From assembly GCA_027012915.1 (NCBI GenBank), contig JALUYN010000559.1, forward strand, positions 1-32,666: DNA of 32,666 nt, written 5' to 3'. The DNA comes from Cellvibrionaceae bacterium. GTDB taxonomy: Bacteria; Pseudomonadota; Gammaproteobacteria; Pseudomonadales; Cellvibrionaceae. The translations under genes and the position numbers were made by a program. The notes beneath the pieces were generated by a model that did no database searches, was not told the origin of the DNA, and saw only the letters and a list, made by a program, of their open reading frames with translations. Below are positions 17,382-27,157 of the stretch, in pieces; the first letter of the stretch is position 1; every line of letters starts with the position of its first letter.

Positions 17382-18314
17382 ATGGAAATCGAAATCAACA
17401 GCGACTCACCCTCGACGCCACCGGGCTCCCAGCTAAAGAAAGCACGGGAAGCCGCCGATCTGACCCCGGATCAGGCAGCAGAGCACCTGAAGATTACGGT
17501 TAGCTATATCAGAGCGCTGGAAGAAGATGATCACGAGTTATTGCCGGATCGTCCTTACGTCTTGGGCTATTTGCGAGCATACTCGCGCTTGCTATCGCTG
17601 GATACCGATGCACTGCTGCAGGATTACCACGCCTATTTTGCCAGTGTTGAAACTCCTGCGGACGCCAAAGCCAATCGTCAGAATGGGGACAAAAGTTCTG
17701 GCCTGTCGCGCACCGCATGGGTGCTGATAATTGTTGCCGTATTGCTGGTTTGGGCCGGCGCAGTGATGCTCTTCGGGGGTGGCGAAGAATCTGTACCGTC
17801 AGAGCCAGCCACCATTGAACAGCGGACTCCGCAAACTGAGGTGGCTCCTGCCAACGAGCAATTCGACAATGAGATAGCTCCGGCTGTCGACGCACCTGCG
17901 GCACTGGAAGCGGAAACCGAATTGTCCGGCGCCCCGGCGGAGTCCGGCTTACTCGATGATGTGCCTGCCTCAGACGCTGATATCCTCAGTGTAGAGGGAA
18001 ATACGCAATCTGAGCCTGAAACAGTAGTCGAACCTGTTGTTACTGCGACGCCGGAGCCTATTGCTGAAGTCTCGGCAATGGACACGCTGCTGTTTGCGTT
18101 CACTGGTGAGTGTTGGCTGGAAGTGACCGACGCCAATGGCGATGTGCTGGTAGCGGATCTGTTTCAGGCAGGGGATGAATTCCAGACTGAAGGCAAAGCG
18201 CCTTTCGATGTGATGATGGGCAATGTTCGTCTTGTAAGCGTGTCGCTCAATGGTGAGAACTACGATCTCAAGCCCAACGGTTTCAGAAAGACTCTGAGAA
18301 CTGTTGTCCAATAA
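17382..18314 (+). CDS. rodZ: RodZ, cytoskeletal MreB-anchoring protein
   Basis: Bitopic inner-membrane protein linking MreB to the cell-wall elongation machinery. The 310-residue protein has an N-terminal HTH_25-type helix-turn-helix (~15-85, with LKKAREAADLTPDQAAEHLKI starting at ~18), one membrane helix (~111-131, TAWVLIIVAVLLVWAGAVML), and an acidic Pro/Ala/Glu-rich periplasmic linker (~135-230). The C-terminal beta domain (DUF4115, ~235-308) begins near LLFAFTGECWLEVTDANGD. It starts 24 bp after pilF, so the two are probably cotranscribed. Confidence 0.94.
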   Translation: MEIEINSDSPSTPPGSQLKKAREAADLTPDQAAEHLKITVSYIRALEEDDHELLPDRPYVLGYLRAYSRLLSLDTDALLQDYHAYFASVETPADAKANRQNGDKSSGLSRTAWVLIIVAVLLVWAGAVMLFGGGEESVPSEPATIEQRTPQTEVAPANEQFDNEIAPAVDAPAALEAETELSGAPAESGLLDDVPASDADILSVEGNTQSEPETVVEPVVTATPEPIAEVSAMDTLLFAFTGECWLEVTDANGDVLVADLFQAGDEFQTEGKAPFDVMMGNVRLVSVSLNGENYDLKPNGFRKTLRTVVQ

Positions 18315-18406
18315 CCCCAGTTTTGAACACTGTTTGATAAATTGCTGTCAGAGATTGTGTCTTAACAGGCTCTGAACCACTCAGTTGTATTGCAGGCTAG
18401 ACCACT

Positions 18407-19519
18407 ATGCATTTTGAATCTCCTATCAAGCGCCGTAAATCTCGCCAGATAATGGTGGGCGATGTACCGGTGGGCGGTGATGCGCCAATTTCTATTCAGA
18501 GTATGACCAACACCGAGACCACTGACGTCGCTGCTACGGTGGGCCAGATTCGCAGAATCCAGGATGCTGGAGCCGACATCGTTCGGGTCTCGGTGCCATC
18601 TATGGATGCAGCCGAAGCCTTTGGTGAGATTCGCAAGCAAGTCGATGTACCGTTGGTAGCGGATATCCACTTCGATTATCGCATTGCTCTGCGGGTTGCC
18701 GATTTGGGTGTGGATTGTTTGCGCATTAACCCCGGCAATATCGGTCGCGAGAAGCGTATTCGCGCGGTTGTGGACAAGGCCCGGGATATGAATATTCCGA
18801 TTCGCATTGGCGTTAATGCCGGCTCTCTGGAAAAAGATATCCAGAAAAAGTACGGCGAGCCGACACCAGCAGCTCTTGTGGAATCAGCCTTGCGGCACGT
18901 AGATATCCTCGACAGTTATGGCTTTCAGGACTTCAAGGTCAGCGTAAAAGCCTCCGATGTGTTTATGGCGGTAGAGGCCTATCGTCAGCTGGCTACCCAG
19001 ATAGAGCAGCCCCTGCATTTGGGGATCACCGAGGCCGGTGGATTGCGCGCTGGTACCGTAAAATCCGCTGTGGGCTTGGGTGCACTGTTAATGGATGGCA
19101 TTGGTGATACCTTGCGAATCTCTCTGGCTGCGGATCCCGTAGAGGAAGTGAAGGTTGGTTGGGACCTGCTTAAGAGTCTCAAGCTGCGCAACAAAGGCAT
19201 CAACTTTATCGCCTGCCCCAGCTGCTCGCGCCAGAATTTCGATGTGATCAAGACCATGAATGAACTCGAGGTTCGCCTCGAAGATATCACCACGCCTATG
19301 GATGTGGCCGTAATCGGTTGTGTGGTCAACGGCCCGGGTGAGGCCAAAGAGGCGGACATAGGTCTTGCCGGTGGTACGCCCAACAACCTCATTTATGTGG
19401 ATGGCGAACCAAACCAAAAATTGCAGCAGGCGGATCTCGTCGATAACCTTGAGCGCCTGATTCGCGAAAAGGCTGAGGCCAAGGCCGAAGCTGAGAAAGA
19501 CTTGATTGCCAAATCTTGA
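18407..19519 (+). CDS. ispG: IspG (GcpE), 4Fe-4S HMBPP synthase of the MEP pathway
   Basis: Converts 2-C-methyl-D-erythritol 2,4-cyclodiphosphate to HMBPP in isoprenoid synthesis. The 370-residue protein has the N-terminal TIM-barrel segment ([17 protein letters not shown]) and the C-terminal cluster domain with ligands C270 and C273 (CPSC), C305 ([10 protein letters not shown]) and E312. The last ~20 residues ([17 protein letters not shown]) are a low-complexity tail. It lies 92 bp after rodZ in the conserved order. It is another Fe-S client. Confidence 0.97.
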   Translation: MHFESPIKRRKSRQIMVGDVPVGGDAPISIQSMTNTETTDVAATVGQIRRIQDAGADIVRVSVPSMDAAEAFGEIRKQVDVPLVADIHFDYRIALRVADLGVDCLRINPGNIGREKRIRAVVDKARDMNIPIRIGVNAGSLEKDIQKKYGEPTPAALVESALRHVDILDSYGFQDFKVSVKASDVFMAVEAYRQLATQIEQPLHLGITEAGGLRAGTVKSAVGLGALLMDGIGDTLRISLAADPVEEVKVGWDLLKSLKLRNKGINFIACPSCSRQNFDVIKTMNELEVRLEDITTPMDVAVIGCVVNGPGEAKEADIGLAGGTPNNLIYVDGEPNQKLQQADLVDNLERLIREKAEAKAEAEKDLIAKS

Positions 19520-19558
19520 AATAGTGATTTGGCTTATTAATCGACCATAGGATTTGTT

Positions 19559-20824
19559 TTGAAAAAGTTACAAGCCATTCGTGGCATGAATGACCTGCAG
19601 CCGGGTGACTCGGCGGTATGGCAATATCTGGAAGCCACTGTTGCCGATGTGCTGCAAAGCTACGGTTATCAGGAAATCCGTTTTCCTATTCTGGAACCCA
19701 CCGAGCTGTTCAAGCGCTCAATTGGTGAAGTTACCGACATCGTTGAGAAGGAAATGTACACCTTCGACGATCGCAATGGCGACAGTGTGACTCTGCGCCC
19801 GGAAGGCACCGCCTCCTGTGTTCGCGCTTGCGAACAGCATGGTCTGCTGTACAACCAAACTCAGCGCTTGTGGTACCAGGGCCCCATGTTTCGCTATGAG
19901 CGTCCACAAAAAGGTCGTCTGCGCCAGTTTCACCAGATTGGTATCGAGACCTTTGGCATGGATGGGCCCGATATTGATGCCGAGTTGCTGATGATCTGTC
20001 AGCGCCTGTGGACTCAATTGGGTATCAGCGATTCCGTCACTCTACAGCTCAATTCGCTGGGGACTGCCGCTGCCAGAGCGCGTTATAAAGAGGCGCTGGT
20101 GGCTTATCTCTCCGAGCGTAAAGAACAGCTTGATGAGGACAGTCAACGTCGTCTGGACTCGAATCCGTTGCGCATTCTCGACAGCAAGAACGAATCTACC
20201 CAGGCGTTGTTAAACGATGCGCCGGCGTTGCAAGACTTTTTGGATGATGAATCCCGCGAGCATTTCCAGCAATTGCAAGCTTTGCTGAAGAGCGCCGGTA
20301 TTGCCTTCGAGGTGAATCCGCGGTTGGTGCGCGGCCTGGACTACTACGGTAAGACGGTATTCGAGTGGGTGACTGACAAGCTCGGCGCCCAGGGTACAGT
20401 GTGCGCAGGTGGTCGTTACGACGGGTTGGTAGAACAGCTGGGTGGACGCGCGACACCTGCGGTGGGTTTTGCCATGGGTATTGAACGCCTTATTTTGTTA
20501 CTGCAGGAACTGGATGTGATTCCCGCAGGTCTGAGCCAGTCTGTTGATGCCTATATTCTAGCCGTTGGCGATGTGCAGCAGGATGCCTATCAGCTGGGCG
20601 AAATGCTACGCGACCGTCTACCTCACTTGCGTATCATGAATCACTGCGGCAGCGGCAGTTTCAAGAGCCAGATGAAAAAAGCCGATCGCAGTGGTGCCGA
20701 GTTTGCTCTGATCATTGGCGAGGATGAAGCCTCTCAGGGCCAGGTTACCCTGAAGTATCTGCGCAGTGATCAGCCTCAGCAAACACTGGCTCTTGAAGAC
20801 ATTGTTCAGGCATTGCAAGATTAA
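19559..20824 (+). CDS. hisS: Histidyl-tRNA synthetase
   Basis: Class II aminoacyl-tRNA synthetase charging tRNA-His. The 421-residue protein begins with the typical [16 protein letters not shown]. Motif 2 is in [19 protein letters not shown], the histidine-specific motifs are [15 protein letters not shown] and [13 protein letters not shown], and the anticodon-binding domain covers the last ~90 residues. The start is a TTG (19559); no ATG or GTG is placed to give the conserved N-terminus, and AGGA precedes it. A TTG start usually lowers translation, which is notable for an essential enzyme. Confidence 0.97.
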   Translation: MKKLQAIRGMNDLQPGDSAVWQYLEATVADVLQSYGYQEIRFPILEPTELFKRSIGEVTDIVEKEMYTFDDRNGDSVTLRPEGTASCVRACEQHGLLYNQTQRLWYQGPMFRYERPQKGRLRQFHQIGIETFGMDGPDIDAELLMICQRLWTQLGISDSVTLQLNSLGTAAARARYKEALVAYLSERKEQLDEDSQRRLDSNPLRILDSKNESTQALLNDAPALQDFLDDESREHFQQLQALLKSAGIAFEVNPRLVRGLDYYGKTVFEWVTDKLGAQGTVCAGGRYDGLVEQLGGRATPAVGFAMGIERLILLLQELDVIPAGLSQSVDAYILAVGDVQQDAYQLGEMLRDRLPHLRIMNHCGSGSFKSQMKKADRSGAEFALIIGEDEASQGQVTLKYLRSDQPQQTLALEDIVQALQD

Positions 20825-20881
20825 GCGCTTTTTTAATAGAACATCACACTTAAGAAGATAACAAAGAGTTAGGAGTCGTTT

Positions 20882-21613
20882 GTGTCAGCTCATCTTACTG
20901 AAGAAGAACAGTTGGAAGCCTTGAAACGCTGGTGGAATGAAAATGGGAAGTCCACCGTTGTCGGCGTAGCGGTTGTAGTAGCGGGGTATTTCGGCTATCA
21001 GGGTTGGCAGAGCAATCAGCAGGCCCAGGCGGAAATGGCGTCTGCCCGGTACCAGGATATTCTTGAGGCCGTGGAAGTTGCCCCGGGTCAGGCTTTGTCA
21101 GAAGAAAAGCGGGCCACGGTAGTGCACTTGTCCGAAGGCTTAAAAACAGATCATGCATCCAGCCTATACGCTTCTCAGGCTGCTCTGTTCCTGGCCAAAT
21201 TGGCGGTAGAACAGAATGACCTGGACAAGGCCGCTGCGGAATTGCAGTGGGTGTTGGCTAAGGACGTAGATGCCAGCGTTTCCAAAATAACCCGTAATCG
21301 ATTGGCACGTGTGCTACTGGCGCAGGAAAAGTACGATGAAGCGCTGCAGCAGGTGGCCAGCACCGATGCCGGTAGCTTTACCTCCCTGTTTGCTGAAACC
21401 CGTGGCGATATTTTGCTGGCCCAGGGCGATACCAAAATGGCTCGCGCTGCATACGAGTTGGCCCAACAGAATATGGGTGAAGCAGACAACGCTCGTGCAG
21501 CACTGCTGGCTATGAAACTGGACGATCTAAAAACACCGCAGGCACTGGCTGCGGCAAATGATTCTCAAGACTCTTCCCAAGACAATAAAAACGAATCCGG
21601 AGAACAACTATGA
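20882..21613 (+). CDS. yfgM: YfgM, TPR-like periplasmic chaperone-associated membrane protein
   Basis: Inner-membrane protein with a periplasmic TPR-like domain; in E. coli YfgM associates with the SecYEG translocon and the chaperone PpiD. The 243-residue protein has the short cytosolic N-terminus LTEEEQLEALKRWWNENGK, one membrane helix (~24-40), then a helical repeat domain (TPR_21 type). GTG start at 20882 with AGGAG upstream. Its end overlaps the bamB start by 4 bp (ATGA), indicating translational coupling, which is the conserved arrangement. Confidence 0.93.
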   Translation: MSAHLTEEEQLEALKRWWNENGKSTVVGVAVVVAGYFGYQGWQSNQQAQAEMASARYQDILEAVEVAPGQALSEEKRATVVHLSEGLKTDHASSLYASQAALFLAKLAVEQNDLDKAAAELQWVLAKDVDASVSKITRNRLARVLLAQEKYDEALQQVASTDAGSFTSLFAETRGDILLAQGDTKMARAAYELAQQNMGEADNARAALLAMKLDDLKTPQALAAANDSQDSSQDNKNESGEQL

Positions 21614-22743
21614 AGCAGTTGGGTGTAGTACTGCTAGCGGGCCTATTGGCGGCTTGCTCTTCCAACGACAGTGTTGAATTGGAGCCAGCGGAACTGCTGG
21701 ATATTGCCAATGAGCGTGACGTTAACAGAGTTTGGTCAGAAGACGTGGGCGTAGGAACCGGTGAGCACTTTTCCATGCAGGCCCTGTCTATTCTCAACGA
21801 CACTATTTTTGCTTCTGATGCTGAAGGTCGTGTTACGGCTCTGAATCGTGAGAGCGGCGACGAATTGTGGGAAGTGGCATTGGATCAACCTGTCTCCGGT
21901 GGCACCGGTGTGGCAGGCGATCTGGTTCTGGTCGGTACCCTTAACGGTGAGGTGTTTGCGCTGGACTCGGCAAGCGGCGAAGTTCGCTGGCAGGTGGGGG
22001 TTGGCGGTGAAGTGCTGGCCCCTCCACAGGGGAACGGCAGTGTTGTCGTTGTACAGACTTTGTCCGGTCGTATATACGGGCTGAATGCTGCTGATGGCAG
22101 CGAGCGCTGGCTCTACGACAATACCACTCCGGCGCTGACATTGCGCGGTACGGCCACACCAGCAGTTTTGGGTGGCAGCGTATTTGTAGGTTTTGCCTCA
22201 GGCAAGATTTTGGCGTTGGACATTAACGAAGGTGTGTTGCAATGGGAGCAACGCGTGGCTGTTGCCAAAGGCCGCTCTGAACTGGAGCGTGTAATCGATA
22301 TCGATGGTTCGCCTCTGCTGATTGGTGAAACTCTCTACAGCGCCAGCTATCAGGGACGTCTGGTGGCAATTAATCGTGGCAATGGTCGCGGTATGTGGGC
22401 TAAAGATGAGTCCACCTACAACAACCTGGCCAGCGGTATGGGCTATGTGTATGTCTCCAACGCCGGTGGTTCCGTGAAAGCTTACAACGCCAGTAACGGC
22501 GAGTTGGTGTGGGAAAACGATCAACTGCTGCGTCGTCAGCTCAGTGCTCCTCAAACGTTTGGATCCTTTGTGGCGGTGGCCGACTTTGCAGGCTATGTTC
22601 ACATTATGAATCAAACTGATGGTGAGATTGTCGCCCGCCGCAAGGTTGATGGCAGTGGTGTGCGCTCGCCCATGTTGGGTCGCGGTGACACCCTGTATGT
22701 TCACGGCAATAGCGGTGAGCTGGAAGCCCTGAGTGTGGAATAG
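21610..22743 (+). CDS. bamB: BamB, beta-propeller lipoprotein of the BAM complex
   Basis: Outer-membrane assembly factor that helps BamA fold beta-barrel proteins. The 377-residue precursor has a lipoprotein signal with lipobox LAAC (C16 lipidated). It is followed by an eight-bladed PQQ-like beta-propeller, seen as repeated G-x-x-x-ALD/ALN...G-E-x-x-W motifs such as VTALNRESGDELWEVAL, VFALDSASGEVRWQV and VKAYNASNGELVWEN. The length is normal. The start overlaps the yfgM stop by 4 bp. Confidence 0.96.
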   Translation: MKQLGVVLLAGLLAACSSNDSVELEPAELLDIANERDVNRVWSEDVGVGTGEHFSMQALSILNDTIFASDAEGRVTALNRESGDELWEVALDQPVSGGTGVAGDLVLVGTLNGEVFALDSASGEVRWQVGVGGEVLAPPQGNGSVVVVQTLSGRIYGLNAADGSERWLYDNTTPALTLRGTATPAVLGGSVFVGFASGKILALDINEGVLQWEQRVAVAKGRSELERVIDIDGSPLLIGETLYSASYQGRLVAINRGNGRGMWAKDESTYNNLASGMGYVYVSNAGGSVKAYNASNGELVWENDQLLRRQLSAPQTFGSFVAVADFAGYVHIMNQTDGEIVARRKVDGSGVRSPMLGRGDTLYVHGNSGELEALSVE

Positions 22744-22786
22744 AGAGACGTAAGTCTCTACCAAACTGCACGCGCTCCGGCGCGTG
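22744..22786. other. Two short perfect hairpins after bamB
   Basis: AGAGAC-GTAA-GTCTCT (22744-22759) and CACGCGC-TCCG-GCGCGTG (22769-22786) are perfect stem-loops directly after the bamB stop codon. Neither is followed by a T-run. They may protect the 3' end of the upstream message or separate it from der; no more can be said from sequence. Confidence 0.5.
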
Positions 22787-22792
22787 GAGTGA

Positions 22793-22835
22793 TTGAGTTG
22801 TTGTATCGCGAGTCAGGTATAATGCCTGGCTCGCG
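22793..22835 (+). promoter_or_regulatory. der promoter candidate with -10 box inside an inverted repeat
   Basis: A perfect -10 hexamer TATAAT (22818-22823) forms most of the 7-base spacer between CGCGAGTCAGG (22807-22817) and CCTGGCTCGCG (22825-22835). The two arms are complementary over 11 bp with one mismatch. TTGAGT at 22793-22798 is a possible but distant -35 (19 bp). The repeat is followed by TTAGTGTTTTT, so it could also fold as a terminator for the upstream operon. Confidence 0.5.
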
Positions 22836-22892
22836 TTAGTGTTTTTACAGGCTGGAAAATCCGGCCCCGTTGAGTGTGAATTGAGAGTTGTT

Positions 22893-24314
22893 ATGTTGCC
22901 AGTTATTGCCCTAGTCGGTCGTCCCAATGTGGGGAAATCCACACTCTTCAATCGCCTCACCAAATCCCGTGATGCGTTGGTGGCTGATTATGAGGGCCTG
23001 ACACGCGATCGCAAGTACGGCGAAGCGGAAATGCTCGACCGCAAATTTCTGGTGGTAGATACCGGCGGTATAAGTGGCGACGAACAGGGCATCGACAATG
23101 CCATGGCAGAGCAGTCGCTGTTAGCCATTGAAGAGGCCGATGCCGTGTTGTTTATGGTGGATTGTCGTGCAGGTCTCACGGCCGCCGATGAAATGATTGC
23201 CAGACACCTGCGTGTCAATAACAAAAAAACTTACGTGGTAGCCAACAAAGTGGATGGCAGTGATCACGATGCCGCGGTCGCTCCGTTCTACGAAATGGGG
23301 ATTGGCGAAATTTATCCCACCACCGCGACTCATGGCCGTGGTGTGCGTTCACTGATGCAGGACGTACTCGAGCCCTACCCAGAGTATGTCGAGGACGAGC
23401 ACGAGAATGCCAAGGGCATTCGCATGGCCATTGTGGGGCGCCCCAATGTTGGCAAGTCCACCCTGGTGAATCGTCTGCTGGGTGAGGAAAGGGTTGTAGT
23501 ATACGATATGCCCGGCACCACTCGAGACAGCGTCTATATCAATTACGAACGTTTTGACAAGCCCTACACCATTATCGATACCGCCGGTGTGCGCCGTCGC
23601 AAGAACGTGAAAGAGGCCGTTGAGAAGTTCTCAATTGTGAAAACTCTGCAGGCCATTGAGCATGCCAATGTAGTGGTGTTGGTGATGGATGCTCGCGAAG
23701 GTGTTGTGGATCAGGATCTTCACTTGATGGGGCAGGTCATCGATAGTGGTAGAGCCCTGGTCGTCGCGTTGAACAAATGGGATGGCTTGGAAGGGGAGCA
23801 GAAGGATCGCATCAAGGAACAGTTGGAACGTCGTCTGCGCTTTGTGGATTTTGCCGATGTGCACTTTATATCGGCACTGCACGGTACGGGTGTAGGGCAC
23901 CTCTATGAATCCATTGAGCAAGCCTACAGCGCCGCTACCGATAAACTCAATACCAACCATCTGACTCGAATTCTGGAAGATGCGGTCAAGGTGCATCAGC
24001 CGCCGATGGTCAACGGCCACCGCATCAAATTGCGCTATGCTCACGCCGGGGGACAGAACCCACCGATTATTGTGGTTCACGGTAATCAGGTGGATAAAGT
24101 GCCTGCACACTACGTGCGTTATCTGGAAAAGACTTTCCGTCGCGCGCTGGACTTGCACGGTACGCCGGTGCGAATTCAATTTAAGGGCTCAGACAATCCC
24201 TACGCTGGTCGCAAAAACCAGCTGACGGATCGGCAGATCGCTAAAAAGCGCCGTCTGCAGCAGCACTTTGATCACAAGGCCAAGAAAAAGAAAAACAAGA
24301 ACAAAGGTCGTTAA
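22893..24314 (+). CDS. der: Der (EngA), double-domain ribosome-assembly GTPase
   Basis: Essential GTPase for 50S subunit maturation. The 473-residue protein has two tandem G domains: GRPNVGKS at 9-16, DTGG at 56-59, NKVD at 118-121; and GRPNVGKS at 182-189, DTAG at 229-232, NKWD at 294-297. A KH-like domain follows, with [24 protein letters not shown], and a lysine/arginine-rich tail suits rRNA contact. An 18-codon in-frame extension upstream is not conserved; ATG 22893 with GAGAG upstream is chosen. Its stop overlaps the stop of the convergent AraC-type gene in a shared TTAA. Confidence 0.97.
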   Translation: MLPVIALVGRPNVGKSTLFNRLTKSRDALVADYEGLTRDRKYGEAEMLDRKFLVVDTGGISGDEQGIDNAMAEQSLLAIEEADAVLFMVDCRAGLTAADEMIARHLRVNNKKTYVVANKVDGSDHDAAVAPFYEMGIGEIYPTTATHGRGVRSLMQDVLEPYPEYVEDEHENAKGIRMAIVGRPNVGKSTLVNRLLGEERVVVYDMPGTTRDSVYINYERFDKPYTIIDTAGVRRRKNVKEAVEKFSIVKTLQAIEHANVVVLVMDAREGVVDQDLHLMGQVIDSGRALVVALNKWDGLEGEQKDRIKEQLERRLRFVDFADVHFISALHGTGVGHLYESIEQAYSAATDKLNTNHLTRILEDAVKVHQPPMVNGHRIKLRYAHAGGQNPPIIVVHGNQVDKVPAHYVRYLEKTFRRALDLHGTPVRIQFKGSDNPYAGRKNQLTDRQIAKKRRLQQHFDHKAKKKKNKNKGR

Positions 24315-25339
24315 GGCGAAGTTAATTCCGCGCGGTACTGTTTTGGCGAAACCCCCTGCCAGCGCTTGAAGGCGTGGGAAAAGTTGCCCGGTTCCGAATA
24401 GCCCAGCAACTCGGCAATTTGTTCCACGGGCAGAGAGCTTTGCAGGTAATCTCTCGCCAGTTGCCAGCGTATTTCGTTCAACAGCTGTCGGTAGCTGCTG
24501 CCTTCACTGTCGAGGTGGCGGCGCAGGCTGCGAACCGACATCCCCAGCTTCTCCGCCACCTTTTCAATGCTGGGAAATTCACCCGGCACCGCTACCATCA
24601 TTTTTCGCACCGATTCCACCAGAGAACCCTGTTGGCTGAGCTGGTTTAGCAACAGTTGGCACTGCTCGCGACAATAGCTGGAGGTTTCGCTGTTGCGTTT
24701 GGGCAGGGGAAGATCCAGCATTGCCTTGTCAAAATGCAGTTCATTTTGATGGTGACCGAGAATCACAGGGCAGCCAAATTGTTCTTGATACTCTGATAGA
24801 TTGGCCAGATCACTATGCATTAAGTAAACCAGTTTCGGCTGCATTTCCATGCCTTGCATGTAGCGACTGCCAGTTATGGTTGCTTGAATGTCGCGGTCCG
24901 AATAGACCTGTATCAAATCCTCCGGCACGGAATATTGGTGACTGAAACTGATAAACGCACTATCGCTACTTTCATTCATGCGGACCCGAAAATGGGTAAA
25001 CGTTAGCGTGTCAAACTCGGTGATCATGGTCATCGACTCTCGCAGGGTTGCAGCGCTGAGAATGGCGTAGCCGATAAGACCGTAAGTCTCGGGACGGAAA
25101 ATTTCTCCCAGCTTAAGGCCCAGCATAGGGTCGCGGGAGTACTTCAGAAGGTTGCGGTAGAACTGGAATTCTTCGTCCAGTGTGATGGCAGCATCCGGGC
25201 TCTTCAGGCGTTCGTCGGTAATACCCGTGTCTTCCAGGCACAGCTCCGCAGGCACACCGAGGGACTTCATAACCTGCAGTACAGGTTGAACCCCTTTGAT
25301 GTGATGGCCGATGGAGATGTTGCTTTCGCTGATGTTCAT
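24311..25339 (-). CDS. AraC-family regulator (OruR/ArgR-like, Arabinose_bd N-domain)
   Basis: A 342-residue regulator. Residues ~15-205 match the N-terminal domain found in AraC proteins that control catabolic genes ([38 protein letters not shown]). The C-terminal ~100 residues are an AraC double helix-turn-helix: [20 protein letters not shown], then [30 protein letters not shown]. The ATG at 25339 is chosen because it gives the usual N-terminus; an in-frame start 26 codons upstream would add non-conserved sequence. It is divergent from the Baeyer-Villiger monooxygenase with a 168-bp gap, so it probably regulates that gene (inference); the effector is unknown. Confidence 0.9.
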   Translation of the reverse strand: MNISESNISIGHHIKGVQPVLQVMKSLGVPAELCLEDTGITDERLKSPDAAITLDEEFQFYRNLLKYSRDPMLGLKLGEIFRPETYGLIGYAILSAATLRESMTMITEFDTLTFTHFRVRMNESSDSAFISFSHQYSVPEDLIQVYSDRDIQATITGSRYMQGMEMQPKLVYLMHSDLANLSEYQEQFGCPVILGHHQNELHFDKAMLDLPLPKRNSETSSYCREQCQLLLNQLSQQGSLVESVRKMMVAVPGEFPSIEKVAEKLGMSVRSLRRHLDSEGSSYRQLLNEIRWQLARDYLQSSLPVEQIAELLGYSEPGNFSHAFKRWQGVSPKQYRAELTSP

Positions 25340-25507
25340 AGTTTGATGCTTGCCGCACTGTCCGATAAAGCATAATTGCCATGGCCGAAATTCACAAGTA
25401 GTGGCCTGCAAAAACATTCACCCTCTATCTGCGAGTGTCTAGACTGATTACATCTGGCCAGTACGGCAGGGCTTAATTCAAAAAAATAAGATAGAGAGAG
25501 GTTAATT

Positions 25508-27034
25508 ATGGCTCAAGCGATGCGAGATCCCTCGGTTGTAATTATCGGTGCGGGCATGACCGGTATCCTGATGACAATCAAGCTGCGTGAAGCAGGTATC
25601 ACCAATATCACCATTCTGGAAAAGAAGGATAACCTGGGTGGCACTTGGCGCGAGAATACCTATCCGGGTGTAGCTTGTGATGTGCCTTCCTACATGTACA
25701 CCTACTCATTTGAGCCGAATGCCGAGTGGAGTAACCGCTTTGCGCGCGGTCCCGAGATTCAGGAATATTTTGAGCGTGTAGGGCGCAAGTACGGCGTGAC
25801 TGATCTGATTCGCTTTAACGAAGCCGTTACCGAGGCCGAGTACAAGGACGCCAAGTGGACCGTCAAAACCAGTAAGGGTGACACCATTGTGGCGGACTTC
25901 CTGATTGGCGCGACCGGTATTCTGCACCATCCCGCCAAACCGGATATCGCGGGCCTGGATAGCTTTAAAGGCACCATGTTCCACACTGCGGAGTGGGATC
26001 ATTCGGTTGATATGAAAGGCAAGCGTGTCGGTGTTATCGGCACTGGATCAACGGCCGCTCAGTTTATACCGGAGCTGGTCAATGCGGGCGCTGACGTTCA
26101 TGTGTTCCAGCGCACTCCGCAGTGGATCTGGAAGCTTGCCGACAAAGAATACTCTGAAGCGCACAAGGAGCGCATGCGTAAGAGCCCTGCGTTGATGAAC
26201 TTGTATAAGCGCAGTGCAACGGCGTTGCTGTCTCAGATTTTCACCAAAGCGGTTACCGGGGAAGGCAAACTGCAACGGGTGTTGTTGGAGAAATACGTTA
26301 AACATAATCTGAAGAAGAGTGTAAAAGATCCCGAGCTGCGTCGTAAGCTGACGCCAAACTACAAAGTGGGTTGTAAGCGTCTGATTATCAACAATACCTT
26401 CTACGATGCGATTCAGAAGCCCAATGCTCACCTGATTACCGAAGGTATTGATTGCATCAACGAAGCGGGTATTGCGACCAAAGATGGCGAGCAGCACGAT
26501 CTGGATGTAATCGTATTGTCCACCGGCTTTAATCCTACCGCCTACATGCGCCCCATGAATATGCTGGGTAGAGATGGCTTACACATCGACAAAGCCTGGG
26601 AGCAGAAGATCAAGGCCTACCGCTCCGTTGCTATGGAGAACTATCCGAACTTCTTCTTGATGCTTGGCCCCAATACCCCGATTGGCAACTTCTCTGTGAT
26701 TGCCATGAGTGAGGTGCAGACCGACTATATCATCAAGTTGATTAATCGTTGGCGCAACGATGAGTTCGATGAGCTCGAAGCCAAGCCTGAAGCGATTGAC
26801 AACTTTATGGCCTACATCAAAGAAGGCTTGAAAAATACCGCCTGGGTTGGAGGCTGTCAGAGTTGGTATCTTGACGGTGATGGAGACCCTATCCTTTGGC
26901 CCTACACTTGGGAACAGTGGGTGGATGAAATGAAAGAGCCGGATATGGCTTCTTACAGCACCCAGAAAGTCGCGCCAGCCCAACCCAAAAAGCGTCGCGC
27001 CAGCGCCAAGAAAACAGAGGAAGCCACAGCGTAA
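25508..27034 (+). CDS. Type I Baeyer-Villiger monooxygenase (FAD/NADPH)
   Basis: Flavoprotein that inserts oxygen next to a ketone to give esters or lactones. The 508-residue protein has the FAD Rossmann motif GAGMTG (14-19), the GGTWRENTYPGVACD motif (44-58), the Baeyer-Villiger fingerprint FKGTMFHTAEWD (153-164) with H159 and W163, and the NADPH Rossmann motif GTGSTA (178-183). Both fingerprint motifs separate it from simple flavin monooxygenases, though subfamily and substrate (cyclic ketone, steroid, alkyl ketone) cannot be read from sequence. The last ~25 residues are an Ala/Lys-rich basic tail (PKKRRASAKKTEEATA) unlike the fold. ATG 25508 has GAGAGG upstream; an intrinsic terminator follows. 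Confidence 0.93.
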   Translation: MAQAMRDPSVVIIGAGMTGILMTIKLREAGITNITILEKKDNLGGTWRENTYPGVACDVPSYMYTYSFEPNAEWSNRFARGPEIQEYFERVGRKYGVTDLIRFNEAVTEAEYKDAKWTVKTSKGDTIVADFLIGATGILHHPAKPDIAGLDSFKGTMFHTAEWDHSVDMKGKRVGVIGTGSTAAQFIPELVNAGADVHVFQRTPQWIWKLADKEYSEAHKERMRKSPALMNLYKRSATALLSQIFTKAVTGEGKLQRVLLEKYVKHNLKKSVKDPELRRKLTPNYKVGCKRLIINNTFYDAIQKPNAHLITEGIDCINEAGIATKDGEQHDLDVIVLSTGFNPTAYMRPMNMLGRDGLHIDKAWEQKIKAYRSVAMENYPNFFLMLGPNTPIGNFSVIAMSEVQTDYIIKLINRWRNDEFDELEAKPEAIDNFMAYIKEGLKNTAWVGGCQSWYLDGDGDPILWPYTWEQWVDEMKEPDMASYSTQKVAPAQPKKRRASAKKTEEATA

Positions 27035-27052
27035 ATTTGGCAATGCTATTGA

Positions 27053-27084
27053 AGCCCGCACTGGAAACAGATGCGGGCTTTTTT
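27053..27084 (+). terminator. Intrinsic terminator after the Baeyer-Villiger monooxygenase
   Basis: AGCCCGCA (27053-27060) pairs perfectly with TGCGGGCT (27072-27079) around an 11-base loop and is followed by six T residues. It lies 19 bp after the stop codon and should separate the monooxygenase transcript from the amidohydrolase gene. Confidence 0.9.
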
Positions 27085-27157
27085 GTAATTACTTGATGGT
27101 TCTTTTAGTTTCATTTCATGTAACATGTTTTGAATTACAACAATAACGAGAGCAATC

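Noticed and set aside
20822..20834. AAGCGCTT followed by T residues after hisS, considered as a terminator
   Set aside because: The palindrome has no loop-forming spacer and is too short for a stable hairpin.
24311..24314. Shared TTAA forming the stop codons of der and the convergent AraC-type gene
   Set aside because: Compact convergent ends of this kind are common; no function is implied.
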